Below, piece after piece: positions 61,083 to 64,000 of a stretch of DNA of 64,000 nucleotides. The DNA is from Mesorhizobium mediterraneum (lineage in GTDB: Bacteria; Pseudomonadota; Alphaproteobacteria; Rhizobiales; Rhizobiaceae): the NCBI RefSeq assembly GCF_002284565.1, contig NZ_NPKI01000012.1:124001-188000 (forward strand), read 5' to 3'. The notes under the pieces were generated by a model. It worked only from the letters and a program-made list of their open reading frames with translations, was not told the DNA's origin and made no database searches. Within the stretch, counting starts at the first letter, position 1; each line of letters opens with the position of its first letter. A program made the position numbers and the translations under genes.

Positions 61083-61712
61083 TCAGGCAACCGAAAGCAC
61101 GATTTCTTCCGCGGTCGCGTGGATCGATATCGTCATATTGGCCTCGCGCGCCAGAAGCAGTGTGTAATAGGGCTGCACCGAATGCGCGTCGATCGGCTCC
61201 TCAGGCTTGTTGCCGGAATGAAGTTCCAGGAATTTGGGCGGCACGCGCAGCATCGGACCGCTCGCGGCAAGCGCAAAGCGTGGTTCGGTGTCGAGGTTTT
61301 CAAGCGTGACCGTAAGCTTGCCACCACGCGGGATGGCGGCGTTGGCGACGAGAATGAGATTAAGCAGCAGCTTGACCTTGTTCTTGGGCAGCAGTGCGCG
61401 GGTTCCGTTCCAGACCAGTTCCGGCTTCTCGTTCTTCAGGAAGGCGATCGCTACGGCCTCGGCGTCTCCCGTGTCGATCATCATGCCGGCAGAGCCGGCC
61501 GCGCCGAAGGCGATGCGGGCGAATTGCAGGCGGGCCGAAGCGTTTCTGGCGCTCTGGCGAATCAACTTCATGGCGTCTTCGTCGGCGCCGCCTTCATCGA
61601 GCAGCTCGAGCCCGTTGTTTATGGCGCCGACTGGCGAAATGATGTCGTGGCAGACCCGGCTGCACAAAAGCGCTGCGAGATCGGGTGCGGAAAGGGTGAA
61701 AAGCTCGGCCAT
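61083..61712 (-). CDS. chpT: Histidine phosphotransferase ChpT
   Basis: A 209-residue protein with the DHp-like helix LAALLCSRVCHDIISPVGAINNGLELL carrying the phosphorylated His in CHDIISP. A degenerate ATPase-like domain follows (NLILVANAAIPRGGKLTVTLE). ChpT passes phosphate from CckA to CtrA and CpdR. The start at 61712 (MAELFTLSAPDLAALL) fits the family. It is transcribed towards ctrA. Confidence 0.94.
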   Translation of the reverse strand: MAELFTLSAPDLAALLCSRVCHDIISPVGAINNGLELLDEGGADEDAMKLIRQSARNASARLQFARIAFGAAGSAGMMIDTGDAEAVAIAFLKNEKPELVWNGTRALLPKNKVKLLLNLILVANAAIPRGGKLTVTLENLDTEPRFALAASGPMLRVPPKFLELHSGNKPEEPIDAHSVQPYYTLLLAREANMTISIHATAEEIVLSVA

Positions 61713-62068
61713 CGGCGAAAGTCCCTGCAAAATTTCACTAAAAAATGGCCGGGCGATCGATGATCACGCCTGCCCACACGAATCACGCTCTCTCCCAAGG
61801 CCTACTGAATACACAGCGCCTGAGCGTGCAGCAACAAATCCGGAATTGTCGTTATCGAAAATGGTGTGTTCACGCAGGGTGCGGATACTGCGCGGGCGAC
61901 GCGAAACCGGCTCGAACCAGCCTTCTAACCGCCATCTTCATGTGAAAGCTTAATGGTTGAAAAAGGATTACGGCATAGTTTGCCCATAACAGCCATCCTT
62001 AACGGCCGCCAAAGAGCCGCACGGATGCGAGGCGTCGGCGAAGGTGCTCCCTGACGGAGATTGGAAGC
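61713..62068. other. Intergenic region, 356 bp
   Basis: The divergent promoter region of chpT and the eipA-like gene. It contains AT-rich stretches and a TTAATGGTTG motif near 61951, reminiscent of a CtrA half-site in reverse, but no full TTAA-N7-TTAA box. No gene is seen. Confidence 0.4.
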
Positions 62069-62650
62069 ATGTATTCCCGATACTACGACCGGAGCCTTTT
62101 CCGTGTCATCTCAATGGCGATCGCTCTCGTGGGCCTTGTCGTCTTTTCAACCTCGGCTTCGCGGGCCCAGGAATATACCTCTCAGGAGATCGTCGATTCC
62201 GGTCATAAATTCTTCGGCGCGACGTCGGGCGGGCTCGCTACCGTCGTCGAGAAGATTTTCGCCTCCTACGGCCTGCCCAATGGCTATTTGCTTGGCGAAG
62301 AGGGCTCGGGCGCGCTGATCGGTGGCCTGACCTATGGCGAAGGCACGCTCTACACCAAGAATGCCGGTGATCACAAAGTGTTCTGGCAGGGCCCGTCGCT
62401 TGGCTGGGATTTTGGCGGCGAAGGCTCGCGGGTGATGATGCTGGTCTATAATCTCGATGATGTGAACAGCCTCTACAATCGTTTCGGCGGCGTTGCCGGC
62501 TCGGCCTATATCGTGGCTGGCGTCGGCTTCAACGTGATGAAAAACAACAATGTGCTGCTGGTGCCGATCCGTACCGGCGTCGGCGCCCGGCTTGGTGTCA
62601 ATCTCGGCTACCTCAAGCTTACCCAGCGCGCCACCTGGAATCCGTTCTGA
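62069..62650 (+). CDS. eipA: EipA-like envelope integrity protein (DUF1134)
   Basis: A 193-residue periplasmic protein. The signal peptide ends near SASRAQE. A DUF1134 beta-barrel-like domain follows with FFGATSGGLATVVEKIFASYGLPNGYLLGEEGSGA and the closing GVGARLGVNLGYLKLTQRATWNPF (both in outline). In Brucella, EipA is needed for envelope integrity and is under CtrA control. That fits its place beside chpT and ctrA. Start at 62069; an in-frame ATG at 62114 would give a shorter signal. Confidence 0.9.
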   Translation: MYSRYYDRSLFRVISMAIALVGLVVFSTSASRAQEYTSQEIVDSGHKFFGATSGGLATVVEKIFASYGLPNGYLLGEEGSGALIGGLTYGEGTLYTKNAGDHKVFWQGPSLGWDFGGEGSRVMMLVYNLDDVNSLYNRFGGVAGSAYIVAGVGFNVMKNNNVLLVPIRTGVGARLGVNLGYLKLTQRATWNPF

Positions 62651-62703
62651 GCAAGCGGTTGCCTCGCGATCTCGATTGGTTCCAGGGTTGACGATCTGGA
62701 CAT

Positions 62704-62729
62704 TGCTGCGGCAGACCCTTGCCGCAGCA
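62704..62729 (+). terminator. Hairpin after eipA-like gene
   Basis: TGCTGCGGCA and TGCCGCAGCA form a perfect 10-bp stem with a 6-base loop, 54 bp after the stop. No T-run follows. Confidence 0.55.
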
Positions 62730-62758
62730 CTGGAATTCCGTCATGCGAACGTGGCACA

Positions 62759-62789
62759 GTCCATAACGGTTGTTTGCCGTCCATAACGG
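62759..62789 (+). repeat. Direct repeat GTCCATAACGG, 20-bp period
   Basis: GTCCATAACGG occurs at 62759-62769 and again at 62779-62789, exactly two helical turns apart. It lies immediately before the coiled-coil gene, a spacing typical for adjacent protein-binding sites on one DNA face. Confidence 0.55.
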
Positions 62790-62798
62790 ATAGTCACC

Positions 62799-63968
62799 TT
62801 GGTTCAGTCGGTCCTGTTCTTTGTCCTCGGCTTTCTCTGCGCCGGCTTTCTGGCGCTGATGATTGCCCCGGCCATCTGGCGGCGGGCCGTGATGCTGACG
62901 CGCAAGCGCGTCGAGGGCTCGATGCCGCTGACGCTGGCCGAGATCCAGGCGGAGAAGGATCGCATCCGCGCCGAGTTCGCCATGTCGACGCGCCGGCTCG
63001 AGATGAGCGTCAAATCGCTGCGCGAGAAATCGGCCGAACAGCTTGTCGAGATCGGCCGCGGCCGCGAGGCACTGAAGGAGCTGGCGGTCGAGCGGAAGGA
63101 CAAGAAACAGGCCCTTTCCGAACTCGAGGCCAAGGGCAAAGAATTTCGGCAGCGCGAAGACCAGTTGCAGCTTTTGTCGGATCGGCTCGCTCAAGCCGAG
63201 CATGCCCTGGAAAAGCGTGTGCTCGAGCTGAAAAAGCTGGAGCACATGTATGACGACGCCAGCTTTTCTTCCAGCAGCCGTCAGATCGAACTTGTGGCGC
63301 GCGAATCCGAACTGCAAAAGCTGGCCGACGACATTTCGGTGCTGCGCGGCCAACGCAAGGAGGCGGACAGGCGCCAACAGGAGATCGCGGCCGAGAGCAA
63401 GGCCGTGCGAGACGCGCTGAAAGCCGAGAAGAAAAGGACCGGCGAACTGGTCAAAAAGGTCGAGCGCCTGCTCGCCACGCTTGCCGATCGCGAGGACAAG
63501 CTTGATCGCCGCGAAAAGGAAATCGCGCGGCTTCGCGAAAAGTCGAAAGGCGAAAGCGTGGAAAACGCGTCGGCGGTGCGTCTCGTCGGAGTGCAAGGCA
63601 GTCAGGTCAATGCGGCCGTCAAGGGCGACCATGACATCGAAAAAGCCATCGCCAAGCTCGACAGCGACCGGGAGCGGTTGGAGGCGAGGCTGACGGAACT
63701 GGCCCGCGAGAACAAGAAACTGAAAACGGATATTGCCGCCTTCGAGGCGTCCGAATCGGAAGGCGGCAGCGATGCGCGCCGCGCCAGCGCTGCGTTGCGC
63801 GAGCAGATGAGCGACCTGGCGGCGCAGGTCGTCGCCCTGACGGCGAGGCTCGACGGGCCGGATTCGCCGATCGCAAAGGTTCTTGCGGCACCCAAGCAAT
63901 CGGGAAGCGGTGAACGCAGCCTTGCCGATCGCGTGCGGGCGCTGCAGAAGGCCGAGTCGGCGCATTGA
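62799..63968 (+). CDS. Membrane-anchored long coiled-coil protein, uncharacterised
   Basis: 389 residues. An N-terminal membrane anchor (VLFFVLGFLCAGFLALMIAPAIW, split here as residues 5-27) is followed by a cytoplasmic region. That region is almost wholly charged helix with heptad character up to about residue 340 (runs of E, K, R, L). No ATG is available near the start of the frame; TTG at 62799 is the best candidate and leads straight into the anchor. No known family is recognised. Such proteins often act in envelope or cell-pole organisation; this is inference. Confidence 0.75.
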   Translation: MVQSVLFFVLGFLCAGFLALMIAPAIWRRAVMLTRKRVEGSMPLTLAEIQAEKDRIRAEFAMSTRRLEMSVKSLREKSAEQLVEIGRGREALKELAVERKDKKQALSELEAKGKEFRQREDQLQLLSDRLAQAEHALEKRVLELKKLEHMYDDASFSSSSRQIELVARESELQKLADDISVLRGQRKEADRRQQEIAAESKAVRDALKAEKKRTGELVKKVERLLATLADREDKLDRREKEIARLREKSKGESVENASAVRLVGVQGSQVNAAVKGDHDIEKAIAKLDSDRERLEARLTELARENKKLKTDIAAFEASESEGGSDARRASAALREQMSDLAAQVVALTARLDGPDSPIAKVLAAPKQSGSGERSLADRVRALQKAESAH

Positions 63969-64000
63969 ACCCAGGCAGTGATGCTGACCTCTGCGGCTCA

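Overview
The window looks like a chromosomal segment of a high-GC alphaproteobacterium of the Hyphomicrobiales, most likely Mesorhizobium or a close relative. The right-hand end carries the cell-cycle block ctrA / single-domain response regulator / chpT, with a fliJ-like gene divergent from ctrA, sciP (DUF1153) and an eipA-type DUF1134 gene. The ctrA promoter region holds several GANTC (CcrM) sites. The left and middle parts are typical rhizobial accessory chromosome: many ABC uptake systems, short-chain dehydrogenases, ROK/GntR/LysR regulators and very frequent ATGA-type start/stop overlaps. The genus call is inference; no rRNA is present.

Layout. 1-6.1 kb: an antiquitin-type aldehyde dehydrogenase, an unassigned regulator-like gene, a candidate small RNA with promoter and terminator, an AI-2E family permease and an ABC exporter. 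6.1-10.2 kb: a TPP-riboswitch-controlled minus-strand operon for thiamine-precursor uptake (permease, ATPase, ThiY-like binding protein) ending in a flavin monooxygenase. 10.5-12.5 kb: TauE/SafE permease, Cu/Zn superoxide dismutase and a small graveyard of gene fragments. 12.5-18.1 kb: an operon of an outer-membrane TPR/barrel protein, a FecR-domain protein and a CHASE2 adenylate cyclase, then a short MgtE. 18.5-26.7 kb: a carbohydrate ABC importer with two SDRs and a TIM-barrel isomerase, divergent from a ROK repressor. 26.8 kb: an EamA exporter.

28.4-39.9 kb is the most unusual part. A plus-strand glycan operon (methyltransferase, glycosyltransferase, nucleotidyltransferase, two NAD epimerases) converges on a minus-strand operon built around a 3-dehydroquinate-synthase-like sugar phosphate cyclase. 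With the cyclase are a ROK kinase, a zinc-type dehydrogenase, a GH4-like enzyme, a sugar isomerase and a GH-like secreted protein. A 53-residue translationally coupled ORF sits between the cyclase and the GH4 gene and resembles only the tail of a DegT-type sugar aminotransferase. I read this as a candidate cyclitol (carbasugar) biosynthesis locus.

40-44.5 kb: a frameshifted vanZ, a cupin, a pirin, and a LysR/cysteine-hydrolase pair. 44.7-53.7 kb: a sugar-acid locus in which a GntR (FadR-type) regulator, an SDR and an ABC importer run left, while an enolase-superfamily dehydratase, two uncharacterised proteins and another SDR run right. A perfect 13-bp inverted repeat lies between them. 54.1 kb: tRNA-Met(CAT) with its own consensus promoter. 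54.5-58.7 kb: a Gfo/Idh/MocA oxidoreductase, mnmA, sciP, and a quinone oxidoreductase divergent from an HxlR regulator with an operator-like palindrome. 58.8-64 kb: fliJ, ctrA, a response regulator, chpT, eipA-like and a long coiled-coil membrane protein.

No transposase, integrase, CRISPR array or rRNA was recognised.
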